A stretch of 64,000 nucleotides of DNA from Gordonia heveisoli (lineage in GTDB: Bacteria; Actinomycetota; Actinomycetes; Mycobacteriales; Mycobacteriaceae), in the NCBI RefSeq assembly GCF_030315745.1, contig NZ_JASXSH010000011.1:104545-168544 (forward strand), given 5' to 3'. The position numbers were made by a program, and so were the translations under genes. The first letter of the stretch is position 1. Every line of letters begins with the position of its first letter. Shown piece by piece: positions 37,720-46,911 of the stretch. The notes beneath the pieces were generated by a model. The model made no database searches. It was not told where the DNA came from and was given only the letters and a program-made list of their open reading frames with translations.

Positions 37720-40050
37720 TCAGTTCGCGCCGACCGCTTCCAGTAGCGCAACCGGATGGTCGGCCCGTGCGGTGGCAAGGTCGACCACCGAGCGGTGGAC
37801 GGCGCCGGTCCGGATGTCGCGCCACTCGCCTGCGGGGAGGATGACGTGAGTGTTCGCCGCGGATGCCGGGCGCAGGCTGTGGGTGAACCGGGCGGTGATC
37901 AGCGCGATCGCCGGGCCGGCGGTGGTTGCCCGCGCAAAGCCGATGACGTGGTCGGCCGCGGCACCCTCGGCGACCAGCGGTAGATACCGTCCGTTGATTC
38001 CGAAGGCGTCCGGATGCGCGGCCCGCAGCCCGAGCGCAGCCCGAATCAGCTGTGTCTTGGGATGATCGGTCGGCGCGGAGTAGTCGACCGGCCGTCGATT
38101 GTCCGGGTCGACCAGTGAGTCCTCCCACCACTGTGTGCCCTGGTAGATGTCGCCGACACCGGGGCCGAGCAGGGCAATCGCCTTGCGGGCCAGTGCTTCC
38201 TGCTCCCACGACGACGCCATGCGGGCCACCAGCGCTCCGATCACCTCGGCGGCCGGGCCGTCGGTGACCGCAGCGATCCAGTCGCTCAGCGCCGACTCGA
38301 AGGCTTCGTCGACGGCCGTCCACGACGTGCGAAGTCCAGCTTCACGCGCGGCCTTGCGCGCGTAGTCGTCCAACCGGTGGCGCAGGCTGGTGGGGACCGC
38401 ACCGCCGTCGGCAGGCCACACCCCGAAGATGTTCTGTAGCAGGAAGTATCCGGTCAGATCGTCGGGCGGCGGTGTCAGCTGCCAGATCCGCGCGACGGTC
38501 AGTGACCACCGCTCCGGGATCTGGGAAAGCAGGGCGATCCGGGCACGCACATCCTCGCCACGTTTGGTGTCGTGGGTCGACGATGCCGTCATCGCCGCCG
38601 GCCAATCCCTGGCCCGGTGGACGTTGTGGGCGTGGAACTGGGCCACGTCCAGGCTCGGATGCGTGGGGTCGCCGCCGACCTCCTGCGCGGAGACGAGCCG
38701 CGCGGTGCGATAGAAAAGGCTGTCCTCGACGCTCTTGGCGGTCACCGCCCCGCAGGTCTGCGCCAGCCGGGCCGAGGCGGGGCCGGGGATAGAGGTGGCG
38801 CGGCCGATCACGGTCAGGGCCGGACGCAGAAGTGGTTGTGCCTGTTCGATCTCGCCGATCGTGGTGAGGAGCCGATCGTGCAGGACCGGGTAGTCGGCAC
38901 GGTAGACGCCCAGCCGCGCGATCAGTTCCGCGCAGGCGCGCCCGAGGTCGGCGTCGGTCACCATGTCCTCGCGCCGGTCGTCATGTGTTGAATGTGCGAC
39001 CGCCGCCACCAGCCGTCGTTGTTCGGCGGCAAAGGATTCGGTGAGGGTGGTCAGCTTGCGGGTGTGCTCGGTCGAGATGAGCCAGGCGGAGTCCCCGGAG
39101 ACGCCGGTGATGCGTTCGTGGGTCTCGGCCAGTTCGATTGTCCCCGAAGGTGCGACGAAGACCGCGTCGATGACGCGGAGTTGGTCGTAGCCAGTAGTGC
39201 CCTGAACCGGCAGGGAGGGTTCCAGCGGTTCGTCGGGAGCGAGGATCTTCTCGATGTAGATCAGGCGATGCGGTCCGAGATCGTCGCGCAGGCGCCGCAG
39301 ATAGCCCTGCGGATCCCACAGGCCGTCGGGATGGTCCACCCGGACACCGTCGATCAGGTCCTCGGCGACCAGCTGAGCCAGCCACCGGTGGGTCGCAGCG
39401 TACACGGCTGGGTCCTCCTGGCGCACCGCGGCGAGTTCGTTGACGGTGAAGAACCGGCGATAGCCGATCAGCCCACTGTTCCACGGCACCAGGCGATAGT
39501 GCTGTCGATCGTGCACCTGCTGCGGAGTGCCGGACTCGGTGCCCGCCGCGATCGGCAGAGCGTGATCGTGGTAGCGCAGGTAGCCTCCGTCGTCCACGCG
39601 CAGCGGGGTGAGGTCCCCGTCCGCGGCGAGGATCGGTAACGCGATCTTGCCGTCGGCGCCGTTGTCGCGGGAGAAGTCGACGTCGAAGTAGTCGCGGTAG
39701 GGCGAAGCAGGGCCGTTGCGCAGCAGGTCCGCGAACCACGGGTTGGCCGGCACGTCGGCGACCCCGGTGTGATTGGGCACGATATCGATGATGATGCCGA
39801 TCTGGTGATCTTTTGCAGCCGTGCGCAATTCACGTAGGCCGTCGAGACCGCCGAGGATCGGGGCGACCTCGGGCGGGGGCAGCCAGTCGTAGCCGTGGGT
39901 CGACCCCGTCACCGCGGTGCCGATCGGGGAGAGATACAGATGGCTGACACCGAGATCGCGGAGGTGGCCGAGAATGCCGATCACCTGCGCGAAGCCGAAG
40001 TCGGGGGTCAGCTGAACCCGGTAGGTGGCGATCGGGGGCCGCGGCGTCAT
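37720..40050 (-). CDS. treY: Malto-oligosyltrehalose synthase TreY
   Basis: TreY converts the reducing end of maltodextrin to a trehalosyl unit. The 776-residue GH13 protein begins MTPRPPIATYRVQLTPDFGF, the family N-terminus, with SHLYLSPIGTAVTGSTHGYD, DIVPNHTGV, the nucleophile region DGVRVDHPDGL and YIEKILAPDEPL. The ATG at 40050 is preferred; the frame continues to 40095 within treX. It starts 7 bp after the treX stop, so the two are co-transcribed. The next gene in the same direction should be treZ, but this lies 9.7 kb away beyond the Mce operon. Confidence 0.95.
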   Translation of the reverse strand: MTPRPPIATYRVQLTPDFGFAQVIGILGHLRDLGVSHLYLSPIGTAVTGSTHGYDWLPPPEVAPILGGLDGLRELRTAAKDHQIGIIIDIVPNHTGVADVPANPWFADLLRNGPASPYRDYFDVDFSRDNGADGKIALPILAADGDLTPLRVDDGGYLRYHDHALPIAAGTESGTPQQVHDRQHYRLVPWNSGLIGYRRFFTVNELAAVRQEDPAVYAATHRWLAQLVAEDLIDGVRVDHPDGLWDPQGYLRRLRDDLGPHRLIYIEKILAPDEPLEPSLPVQGTTGYDQLRVIDAVFVAPSGTIELAETHERITGVSGDSAWLISTEHTRKLTTLTESFAAEQRRLVAAVAHSTHDDRREDMVTDADLGRACAELIARLGVYRADYPVLHDRLLTTIGEIEQAQPLLRPALTVIGRATSIPGPASARLAQTCGAVTAKSVEDSLFYRTARLVSAQEVGGDPTHPSLDVAQFHAHNVHRARDWPAAMTASSTHDTKRGEDVRARIALLSQIPERWSLTVARIWQLTPPPDDLTGYFLLQNIFGVWPADGGAVPTSLRHRLDDYARKAAREAGLRTSWTAVDEAFESALSDWIAAVTDGPAAEVIGALVARMASSWEQEALARKAIALLGPGVGDIYQGTQWWEDSLVDPDNRRPVDYSAPTDHPKTQLIRAALGLRAAHPDAFGINGRYLPLVAEGAAADHVIGFARATTAGPAIALITARFTHSLRPASAANTHVILPAGEWRDIRTGAVHRSVVDLATARADHPVALLEAVGAN

Positions 40051-40057
40051 GGTCGGC

Positions 40058-42478
40058 TCAGGTGACCTTGCGGAGGACCAGCAGCGAACGGCCACCGATC
40101 GTCACGGTCGAGCCGGAGCGTACCGACAGCGTGTCGGATTCCCCGGTCGGATGGGTAGTACTCAGCACACCCGTCCATTCCGGGGCCAGGGCGGTCGCCG
40201 GCATCGTGAAATCGAGATCCTCGTAGTGGGCGTTGAAGCAGATCATGAAGCTGTCGTCGACGATCGGCTCACCGCGTTCGTTCTTCTCGGCAATGCCTGC
40301 ACCGTTGAGGAAGACGGCCAGGCTCTTGCCGAAGCCGGAATCCCAGTCGGCGTTGGTCATCTGATCGCCGGTCGGTGTCAGCCACACGATGTCGAGGGCG
40401 TCCGAACCCCAGCGGATGGGTTTGCCTGCGAAGAAGCGGCGGCGGCGGAACACTGGATGTGCCGTGCGTAACGCGATGGCGCGCCGGGTGAACTCCAGCA
40501 GGTCGTTGTTCTTGGCCGCGAGTTCCCAATCCATCCAAGCCAATTCGGAGTCCTGGCAGTAGACATTGTTGTTCCCGAGCTGGGTTCGGCCGATCTCGTC
40601 ACCGTGCGAGATCATCGGAGTGCCCTGGGACAGGAACAGGGTGGCCAGGATGTTGCGTTGCTGGCGGGCACGCAGCTCGAGAATGTCGGGATCGTCGGTC
40701 GGTCCCTCGACGCCGCAGTTCCACGACCGGTTGTGGCTCTCGCCGTCGCGGTTGCCCTCGCCGTTGGCCTCGTTGTGCTTCTCGTTGTAGGACACCAGAT
40801 CCCGCAGCGTGAAACCGTCGTGTGCGGTGACGAAGTTGATGCTGGCCAACGGGCGGCGACCGGTCGCCTCGTACAGGTCCGACGATCCGGTCAGCCGGGA
40901 GGCGAATTCGCCGAGTGTCGACGGCTCACCGCGCCAGTAGTCGCGGACGGTGTCGCGGTATTTGCCGTTCCACTCCGTCCACAGCGGTGGGAAATTGCCG
41001 ACCTGATAGCCGCCCTCACCGATATCCCACGGCTCGGCGATCAGTTTGACCTGACTGACCACCGGATCCTGCTGGACGAGATCGAAGAAGGCCGACAGCC
41101 GATCGACGTCGTGTAGTTCGCGCGCGAGCGTTGAGGCAAGGTCGAAGCGGAAGCCGTCGACGTGCATCTCCAGCACCCAGTACCGCAGCGAATCCATGAT
41201 CAACTGCAGCGTGTGCGGGTGGCGGCCGTTGAGGCTGTTGCCGGTACCGGTGTAGTCCATGTACATCGCCGGATCACCGTCGACGACACGGTAATACGCG
41301 GTGTTGTCGATGCCGCGGAAGCACACCGTCGGTCCGAGATGATTGCCCTCGGCGGTGTGGTTGTAGACGACGTCGAGGATCACCTCGATACCGGCGTCGT
41401 GGAAAGCCCGCACCATGGCCTTGAATTCGGTGACCGCGCTGGCCGGCTGGTCGGGATTCGAGGCGTATTCCACATGTGGCGCGAGAAAGCCGAAAGTGTT
41501 GTAACCCCAGTAGTTTCGCAGCCCCTGGTCGCGTAAGACGAAGTCCTGCATGAACTGGTGCACCGGCATCAGTTCGATCGCCGTGACGCCCAGCGAGGTC
41601 AGGTGATCGATGATGGCCGGATGGCACAGCCCGGCATAGGTTCCGCGCAAGGCCTCCGGCACATCCGGATGGGTGGCCGTCATCCCCTTGACATGCGCCT
41701 CATAGATGACGGTCTGGTGATAGGGCCGATTGGGGGAGCGGTCGTTCTGCCAGTCGAAGTACGGGTTGATCACCACCGAAACCATCGTGTGGCCCAACGA
41801 ATCCAGACGAGGCATGGCCTCGGCGGGACTCGGTGGCGGGTCCTGTGTTTCGCTCGGGGGGACGTCGGGGTCGTCGTGGTCGTCGGGTTCCGCCGGTGCG
41901 TCCGCCGCTGTTTGTGCGGCTGGTTCCCCGGAATCCGGTGTCGCCGAATCGACTTCGTCGTCGGCGGCCAGCACCCGATCGTCGCTGCCGGTGGCGGGTA
42001 CCGTCCCGCCCGGGGTGCCGGATGGCGTGATCGTCGGGTCTGACTGCTCGTGACCGGCGTTGTCCGGTTCGACCGGATTCGACTCGACACCCTCGGGCGC
42101 ATCCGGTTCGGGTGCATCCGGGTCGGGCAGGGGATAGGAGAACAGGGAGGGGGCGCCGTCGAAATCGCCGTAGAAGGCCTTGCCGTAGGGATCGAGTAGG
42201 AGCTTGCTCGGGTCGCAGCGCAGGCCCTGATCCGGATCGTAGGGGCCGTGGACGCGGAATCCGTAGAACTGACCTGGGCCGACGTTGGGAAGATAGCAAT
42301 GCCAGCAGTAGCCGTCGACCTCGTCGAGGCGGATGCGCCGCTCACCGCCGTCGGCGTCGATCAGGCACAGTTCGACCGCCTCGGCGACCTCGGAGAACAG
42401 CGAGAAGTTCGTTCCGACACCGTCATAGGTCGCCCCGAGTGGATAGGGCGTACCCGGCCACACCGGAATGGGTGTCAT
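40058..42478 (-). CDS. treX: Glycogen debranching enzyme GlgX/TreX with a large insertion
   Basis: TreX/GlgX hydrolyses alpha-1,6 branches of glycogen and feeds linear dextrins to TreY. The 806-residue GH13 protein has the N-terminal CBM48-like domain (PLGATYDGVGTNFSLFSE), LGHTMVSVVINPYFDW, DVVYNHTAEGNHLGPT, the nucleophile in VDGFRFDLAS and the acid in LIAEPWDIG. Between LFSYPLPDPD and the LGHTM motif there is an extra acidic Pro/Glu/Asp-rich stretch of about 100 residues (coded at 41810-42124). The ATG at 42478 is preceded by AGG; a GTG two codons earlier is also possible. Confidence 0.95.
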   Translation of the reverse strand: MTPIPVWPGTPYPLGATYDGVGTNFSLFSEVAEAVELCLIDADGGERRIRLDEVDGYCWHCYLPNVGPGQFYGFRVHGPYDPDQGLRCDPSKLLLDPYGKAFYGDFDGAPSLFSYPLPDPDAPEPDAPEGVESNPVEPDNAGHEQSDPTITPSGTPGGTVPATGSDDRVLAADDEVDSATPDSGEPAAQTAADAPAEPDDHDDPDVPPSETQDPPPSPAEAMPRLDSLGHTMVSVVINPYFDWQNDRSPNRPYHQTVIYEAHVKGMTATHPDVPEALRGTYAGLCHPAIIDHLTSLGVTAIELMPVHQFMQDFVLRDQGLRNYWGYNTFGFLAPHVEYASNPDQPASAVTEFKAMVRAFHDAGIEVILDVVYNHTAEGNHLGPTVCFRGIDNTAYYRVVDGDPAMYMDYTGTGNSLNGRHPHTLQLIMDSLRYWVLEMHVDGFRFDLASTLARELHDVDRLSAFFDLVQQDPVVSQVKLIAEPWDIGEGGYQVGNFPPLWTEWNGKYRDTVRDYWRGEPSTLGEFASRLTGSSDLYEATGRRPLASINFVTAHDGFTLRDLVSYNEKHNEANGEGNRDGESHNRSWNCGVEGPTDDPDILELRARQQRNILATLFLSQGTPMISHGDEIGRTQLGNNNVYCQDSELAWMDWELAAKNNDLLEFTRRAIALRTAHPVFRRRRFFAGKPIRWGSDALDIVWLTPTGDQMTNADWDSGFGKSLAVFLNGAGIAEKNERGEPIVDDSFMICFNAHYEDLDFTMPATALAPEWTGVLSTTHPTGESDTLSVRSGSTVTIGGRSLLVLRKVT

Positions 42479-42582
42479 ACACACCTGCTTGCGGTCATGA
42501 GGAGAACCCTAGCCGCGTCGGTGGTGGTGGTCATCTCGAAGACGACCACGCCGGGTAGGTGCGGTATGTGGCAAAAGCCAGG

Positions 42583-44790
42583 TCAGGGGGTCGGCTTGCC
42601 CATCCACGGCATGGCCAGCCTCATCTGGCGCTCCAATTCGTCGGTGAGACTGCGCACATAGGTCGCACTGAGATGATGCGGATCCTTGTAGACGATGATG
42701 TTGCCGACGATCGCCGGGCAGCGAACCGGGTCGCAGACGCCGTTCGACAGATCCAACGCGTGGAAATCCGGACGGGTGCGCGCCAGTTCGGCGGCAGGGT
42801 CGGTCGGGGCGAGCGACACCGCCCGGCGCGTTCCGCAACTCTCCGCGTTACCGCCCTCGGCCAGGCAGATCGGGGTGTCGACCCGCGAGCGGATCGGCCA
42901 CGGGGTGTCCCGGATGCCGAGGACCGGGATCCCCGCCGACAGGAAGTCGTCGAAGATCGGGGTGTAGTCCGGTGGCACCCAATCCCCGTTCTCGTAGTCG
43001 CGTGGTCGGGTCGAGTTCGTCATGACCGCGTCCGGACGGTCCTTCTTGATCGCCGCGATGACCCGCTGGCCCCAGTGGTAGCACTGTTCGTACGGTTGAC
43101 CGAGTTGTCGGGGAACGGGGTTGGTGGACAGCGGGCAGCCCATCTTCAAGTAGGTCTTGACCTTGAAATGGTTGCGCTTGCCGACGGTGTCCAATGCCGA
43201 GATCCACATCTCGGCGTGCGAGCCACCGGCCAGCGCGATGGTCCGGGTCGCGGTCGGATCACCGTAGATACCGACGTGGATGCTGCCGTCCTTGAAGTCG
43301 CTCATGTCGCCGCGCCGTGAGGTTTCCGGGAAATCCTCGATCACCGCGAGGGGAGCGGGCACCGGGTCGAGTGCGGGTACCGGCGCACCGTTGAGTAGTG
43401 CACGGGCGCCGGGGAAGTCCCGCGGGTCGAGGTTCGCGGTGTCGACGGTGATGTTGGCGACGTGCCGGTCCCACACCTTGATTCCCACGCCGACGGTCGC
43501 GGTGGCCGCCACCAGAACAGCAGTGACCACAGACGCGTAGGTGAGCCAGGGGCTACGACCGCGACGATCGCCGTGCGCGAGTTGGCGGCGATCACCGGTG
43601 CGCAACGGATCCTCGATGAACCGCTTGGTCAGCGTGGCCAATACCAGCGAGAACGCCAGGATGCCGACGCCTTCGACGAATGTTGCCTGGTCGGAGTCAT
43701 GCCAGGTCAGGTAGAAGATCAACACCGGCCAGTGCCACAGGTAGAGGCCGTATGCGGTGGATCCCAGCCACACCGGCCAGCGGCTGGCCATCGCCCGGTT
43801 GAGCATCGGCATCGGCTGGGCGGTGGCGTGATCGCCGTGGGCGCGACGCTGCTGGGCGGTGGCACCGGCCCAGATGATCGCCAGCGTGGACAGCACCGGG
43901 ACGAGCGCCAACGGACCGGGATAGGACTCGACACCGTTGATCCAAAAGCCACAACTGACGATCAGCGCGAGAGCGACGGCGGTCACCACGTTGCGGAACC
44001 AGTTCGGGATGCGCCAGCTCGGCAGGCTGATGGCCAGGAGGCCGCCGGCCAGTGGCTCCCACAGTCGCGAGCGGGTGTCGTAGTAGTTGAACATCTGGTT
44101 GATGGCCATGCCGCGGTGCGCCCAGTAGAACGAACCCAGCGCGACCACCACGACGGCACCCGCGACCAGGGCCTTGATCACCCGAGGGTCGGCGATCTTC
44201 GTCGACACGAACCGCGCGGCGAGCTTGATCAGGCCGGTCAGTGCGAGCGCACTCAGCAGGGTGATGAGGAAGAACTGTCCCTGCACCGACATCGACCAGA
44301 TGTGCTGCAGCGGACTGTTCGCCGAACTGGCGGCCAGATAGTCCTGCGAGTTCCAGGCCAGATGCCAGTTCTGGTAGTAGAGGGCCGACGCCTGCAACTC
44401 CGCGCCGATGTTCTCCCAGCGAATCTGCGGGAGGATGGCGACGGTGCCGATCGCGACCGCGACCAGCACGGTGAACAGGGCGGGCAGCAGCCGCCGCAGT
44501 AGCCGCTTCATCCGGGGCCAGGGATTGACCGCGAACCCGAAACCGAGCTTCGGGGACTGGCTGTGGATGGCGTGACGCAGAAGTGATCCGATGAAGAAAT
44601 AGCCCGACAGGGTCAGGAAGACGTCGACGCCGCCGGAGACCTTGCCCATCCAGACGTGGAAGCAGGCGACCAGTGCGATCGCGATGCCGCGCAGGCCGTC
44701 GAGATCATTGCGGTACGCCGGGACCGTGGCCGACGTCGTGGACGTGGACGTGGAGGCCGCGGCGTTCGCGGTCCGGGTCGGGGCTGCCAA
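42583..44790 (-). CDS. Membrane acyltransferase with C-terminal SGNH domain
   Basis: The protein of about 735 residues has an N-terminal acyltransferase-3 domain with YRNDLDGLRGIAIALVACFHVW and GGVDVFLTLSGYFFIGSL, about ten membrane helices and a C-terminal SGNH-like domain (IALAGGSHAEMW near residue 500, DPHHLSATYV near the end). Such OafA-type proteins move acyl groups across the membrane and onto cell-surface glycans or lipids. M. tuberculosis has a similar gene next to treX. The start is uncertain. TTG at 44790 is preferred because AGAAGGA precedes it and a likely -10 lies upstream; TTG at 44835 overlaps that -10. Confidence 0.87.
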   Translation of the reverse strand: MAAPTRTANAAASTSTSTTSATVPAYRNDLDGLRGIAIALVACFHVWMGKVSGGVDVFLTLSGYFFIGSLLRHAIHSQSPKLGFGFAVNPWPRMKRLLRRLLPALFTVLVAVAIGTVAILPQIRWENIGAELQASALYYQNWHLAWNSQDYLAASSANSPLQHIWSMSVQGQFFLITLLSALALTGLIKLAARFVSTKIADPRVIKALVAGAVVVVALGSFYWAHRGMAINQMFNYYDTRSRLWEPLAGGLLAISLPSWRIPNWFRNVVTAVALALIVSCGFWINGVESYPGPLALVPVLSTLAIIWAGATAQQRRAHGDHATAQPMPMLNRAMASRWPVWLGSTAYGLYLWHWPVLIFYLTWHDSDQATFVEGVGILAFSLVLATLTKRFIEDPLRTGDRRQLAHGDRRGRSPWLTYASVVTAVLVAATATVGVGIKVWDRHVANITVDTANLDPRDFPGARALLNGAPVPALDPVPAPLAVIEDFPETSRRGDMSDFKDGSIHVGIYGDPTATRTIALAGGSHAEMWISALDTVGKRNHFKVKTYLKMGCPLSTNPVPRQLGQPYEQCYHWGQRVIAAIKKDRPDAVMTNSTRPRDYENGDWVPPDYTPIFDDFLSAGIPVLGIRDTPWPIRSRVDTPICLAEGGNAESCGTRRAVSLAPTDPAAELARTRPDFHALDLSNGVCDPVRCPAIVGNIIVYKDPHHLSATYVRSLTDELERQMRLAMPWMGKPTP

Positions 44791-44833
44791 GAGATGGGCA
44801 TCCTTCTGTTTCGGGCGGTCGTGGTCGGCTAGC

Positions 44834-44839
44834 AATGTA
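44834..44839 (-). promoter_or_regulatory. Probable -10 for the acyltransferase gene
   Basis: TACATT on the minus strand (44839-44834) fits TANNNT and would give a transcript starting near 44826. That puts the downstream TTG at 44790, not 44835, within the mRNA. Confidence 0.4.
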
Positions 44840-44895
44840 CCCGGCGAAGCTGTGAGAACTCGACTTGGGTGAAGCCGACACGCCCCGGCTGACCT

Positions 44896-45483
44896 TTACT
44901 TTTCTTTACTCTCGCCCCGGCGTGGCCGGTCGTCGGCCCGGGCGCGGGCACCGTCGAGAATGATGTCGAGGCCGCCGGTGAACTCCCGTCCGAAATCGCG
45001 GCCGGAGGCGTCGATGGCGCCGAGTCGTTCCATCTGGGCGCGGGTCTGTTCCTCGATCGTCAGGCCGATGACCAGCTGGCAGATGGCGGTGGCGACGGCT
45101 TCGGCGTCGTCGAGGGGCAGTCCGCCCGCCCGGGCGGCGGTGGTGATGTCGGCGTAGATCGCCTTGGCCGACAGCCCCGACGCCCAGCTGGACGACACCA
45201 CCTCGGCGCTGTCGGGAACGGCCAGCAGTGCGGCCCGCATCCCCGTCGCCAGGGTGGCCAGCCGGATATCCCACGACTCGCCGGTGCCCGGGATGGGTAC
45301 CGAGGCGAGGATGTCGTCGGCGAGCGCGGCCAACAGCGTCTGCTTGTTGGGGAAATGCCAGTACAGCGCATTCGGCCGAACGCCCAGCTCGGCGGCCAGT
45401 CGGCGCATCGACAGGTCGGCCAGGCTGGCCTCGACGAGGATCTCGCGTGCGGCGGCCAGGACATCGGCGCGACTGTTGCTCAC
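44896..45483 (-). CDS. TetR family repressor, probable regulator of the biotin genes
   Basis: The 195-residue protein has a TetR helix-turn-helix ([39 protein letters not shown], about residues 19-57) and a C-terminal ligand domain. It is divergent from bioA, with two near-identical operators in the 117-bp gap. This position suggests a role like BioQ, the TetR repressor of biotin genes in Corynebacterium and mycobacteria, but true orthology is not shown. The GTG start lies 6 bases after TAGGCT (45495-45490), so the mRNA may be leaderless. Confidence 0.85.
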   Translation of the reverse strand: MSNSRADVLAAAREILVEASLADLSMRRLAAELGVRPNALYWHFPNKQTLLAALADDILASVPIPGTGESWDIRLATLATGMRAALLAVPDSAEVVSSSWASGLSAKAIYADITTAARAGGLPLDDAEAVATAICQLVIGLTIEEQTRAQMERLGAIDASGRDFGREFTGGLDIILDGARARADDRPRRGESKEK

Positions 45484-45525
45484 CAGATCAGCCTAGTGAG
45501 CCCGTTCGCCTACCCCCGGGTAGCC

Positions 45526-45562
45526 CTGTACGGTGTCCAGGATCCGCCTGTACGGTGTACAG
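45526..45562. promoter_or_regulatory. Tandem operators between the TetR gene and bioA
   Basis: CTGTACGGTGTCCAG (45526-45540) and CTGTACGGTGTACAG (45548-45562) are direct copies 22 bp apart, two helical turns. The second is a perfect palindrome (CTGTAC-N3-GTACAG) and the first has one mismatch. This is a strong candidate binding site for the divergent TetR protein. Confidence 0.75.
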
Positions 45563-45600
45563 GCTCGGACCGCACCGGGGGAAAGAAGGAGGGCGCAGCC

Positions 45601-46911
45601 GTGGATGAACAGACCATCAGCCGCATCGATGCCGAACACATCTGGCATCCCTATGGCGCCCTGCCCGCGACGACCCGCCCCCTCGTGGTGTCCGCCGCGT
45701 CCGGGGTGCACCTCGAACTCGCCGACGGCCGGCGGGTCGTCGACGGGATGAGCTCCTGGTGGGCGGCCATCCACGGCTATGGTCACCCGGCGCTCGACGC
45801 GGCAGCAAGCGCGCAGATGGCCAAGATGTCTCACGTCATGTTCGGCGGACTGACCCATGAACCGGCTGCTCGGCTCGCCGAACTGTTGGTGGAGATGACC
45901 CCGGACCGGCTGCGCAAGGTCTTCTTCGCCGACTCGGGATCGGTGTCGGTCGAGGTCGCGGTCAAAATGGCGATGCAATACTGGCGTGGCCGGGGCGAAC
46001 CGCGCCGGACCCGGTTGCTGACCTGGCGCGGCGGCTATCACGGCGACACCTTCACCCCGATGAGCGTCTGTGACCCCGACGGCGGCATGCACTCGATGTG
46101 GACCGACGTCCTCGCCCGGCAGGTCTTCGTCTCCGCGCCACCCCACGGCTACACCGAGGAGTATGTCGCCGAACTGGAATCGGCCATCGCCGGTCATCGC
46201 GACGAACTGGCGGCGGTCATCGTCGAACCGCTGGTACAGGGCGCCGGCGGGATGCGATTTCACCACCCCGAGTATCTGCGCGCGCTGCGGCGGATCTGCG
46301 ACGAGCAGGACGTGCTGCTGATCTTCGACGAGATCGCCACCGGTTTCGGCCGCACCGGCACGTTGTTCGCCGCCGACGCCGCCGACGTCGCACCCGACAT
46401 CATGTGCGTGGGTAAGGCACTGACCGGCGGATATCTCACGCTCGCCGCGACCCTGTGCACCGATGAGATCGCCGCGGTGATCAGCGCGGGTGAGGCAGGT
46501 GGTCTCGCACACGGCCCGACCTTCATGGCCAATCCGTTGGCCTGCGCGGTTGCGGTGGCGTCGCTGACCCTGCTCGCGGACGGCACCTGGCGTGGCCGGG
46601 TCGCACGTATCGAAGCCGAGCTGAGCGCCGGCCTGGCTCCGATCGCCGCCCTCGACGGGGTCGTCGACGTGCGGGTCCGCGGCGCGATCGGCGTCGTCGA
46701 ACTCGATCGTCCGGTGGAGATGGTCGCCGCCACCGACGCCGCAGTCGCCGCCGGCGTGTGGCTGCGGCCGTTCCGCAACCTCGTCTATGCGATGCCGCCG
46801 TACCTGTGCGACACCGCCGACATCGCGACGATCGTCGCCGGGATTCGCGCCGCGGTCATCGCGAGTCTTGCCGCCGACCCGGCCGCCATCGACCTGGAGG
46901 TGGCCTCATGA
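45601..46911 (+). CDS. bioA: Adenosylmethionine-8-amino-7-oxononanoate aminotransferase
   Basis: BioA makes 7,8-diaminopelargonate from KAPA using S-adenosylmethionine as amino donor. The 436-residue class III aminotransferase has [23 protein letters not shown] (substrate pocket), [11 protein letters not shown] and the PLP lysine in [11 protein letters not shown]. The GTG at 45601 has AAGGAGG 8 bases upstream; longer in-frame extensions cross the operators. The stop overlaps the bioF ATG by 4 bp. It heads bioA-bioF-bioD-bioB. Confidence 0.97.
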   Translation: MDEQTISRIDAEHIWHPYGALPATTRPLVVSAASGVHLELADGRRVVDGMSSWWAAIHGYGHPALDAAASAQMAKMSHVMFGGLTHEPAARLAELLVEMTPDRLRKVFFADSGSVSVEVAVKMAMQYWRGRGEPRRTRLLTWRGGYHGDTFTPMSVCDPDGGMHSMWTDVLARQVFVSAPPHGYTEEYVAELESAIAGHRDELAAVIVEPLVQGAGGMRFHHPEYLRALRRICDEQDVLLIFDEIATGFGRTGTLFAADAADVAPDIMCVGKALTGGYLTLAATLCTDEIAAVISAGEAGGLAHGPTFMANPLACAVAVASLTLLADGTWRGRVARIEAELSAGLAPIAALDGVVDVRVRGAIGVVELDRPVEMVAATDAAVAAGVWLRPFRNLVYAMPPYLCDTADIATIVAGIRAAVIASLAADPAAIDLEVAS

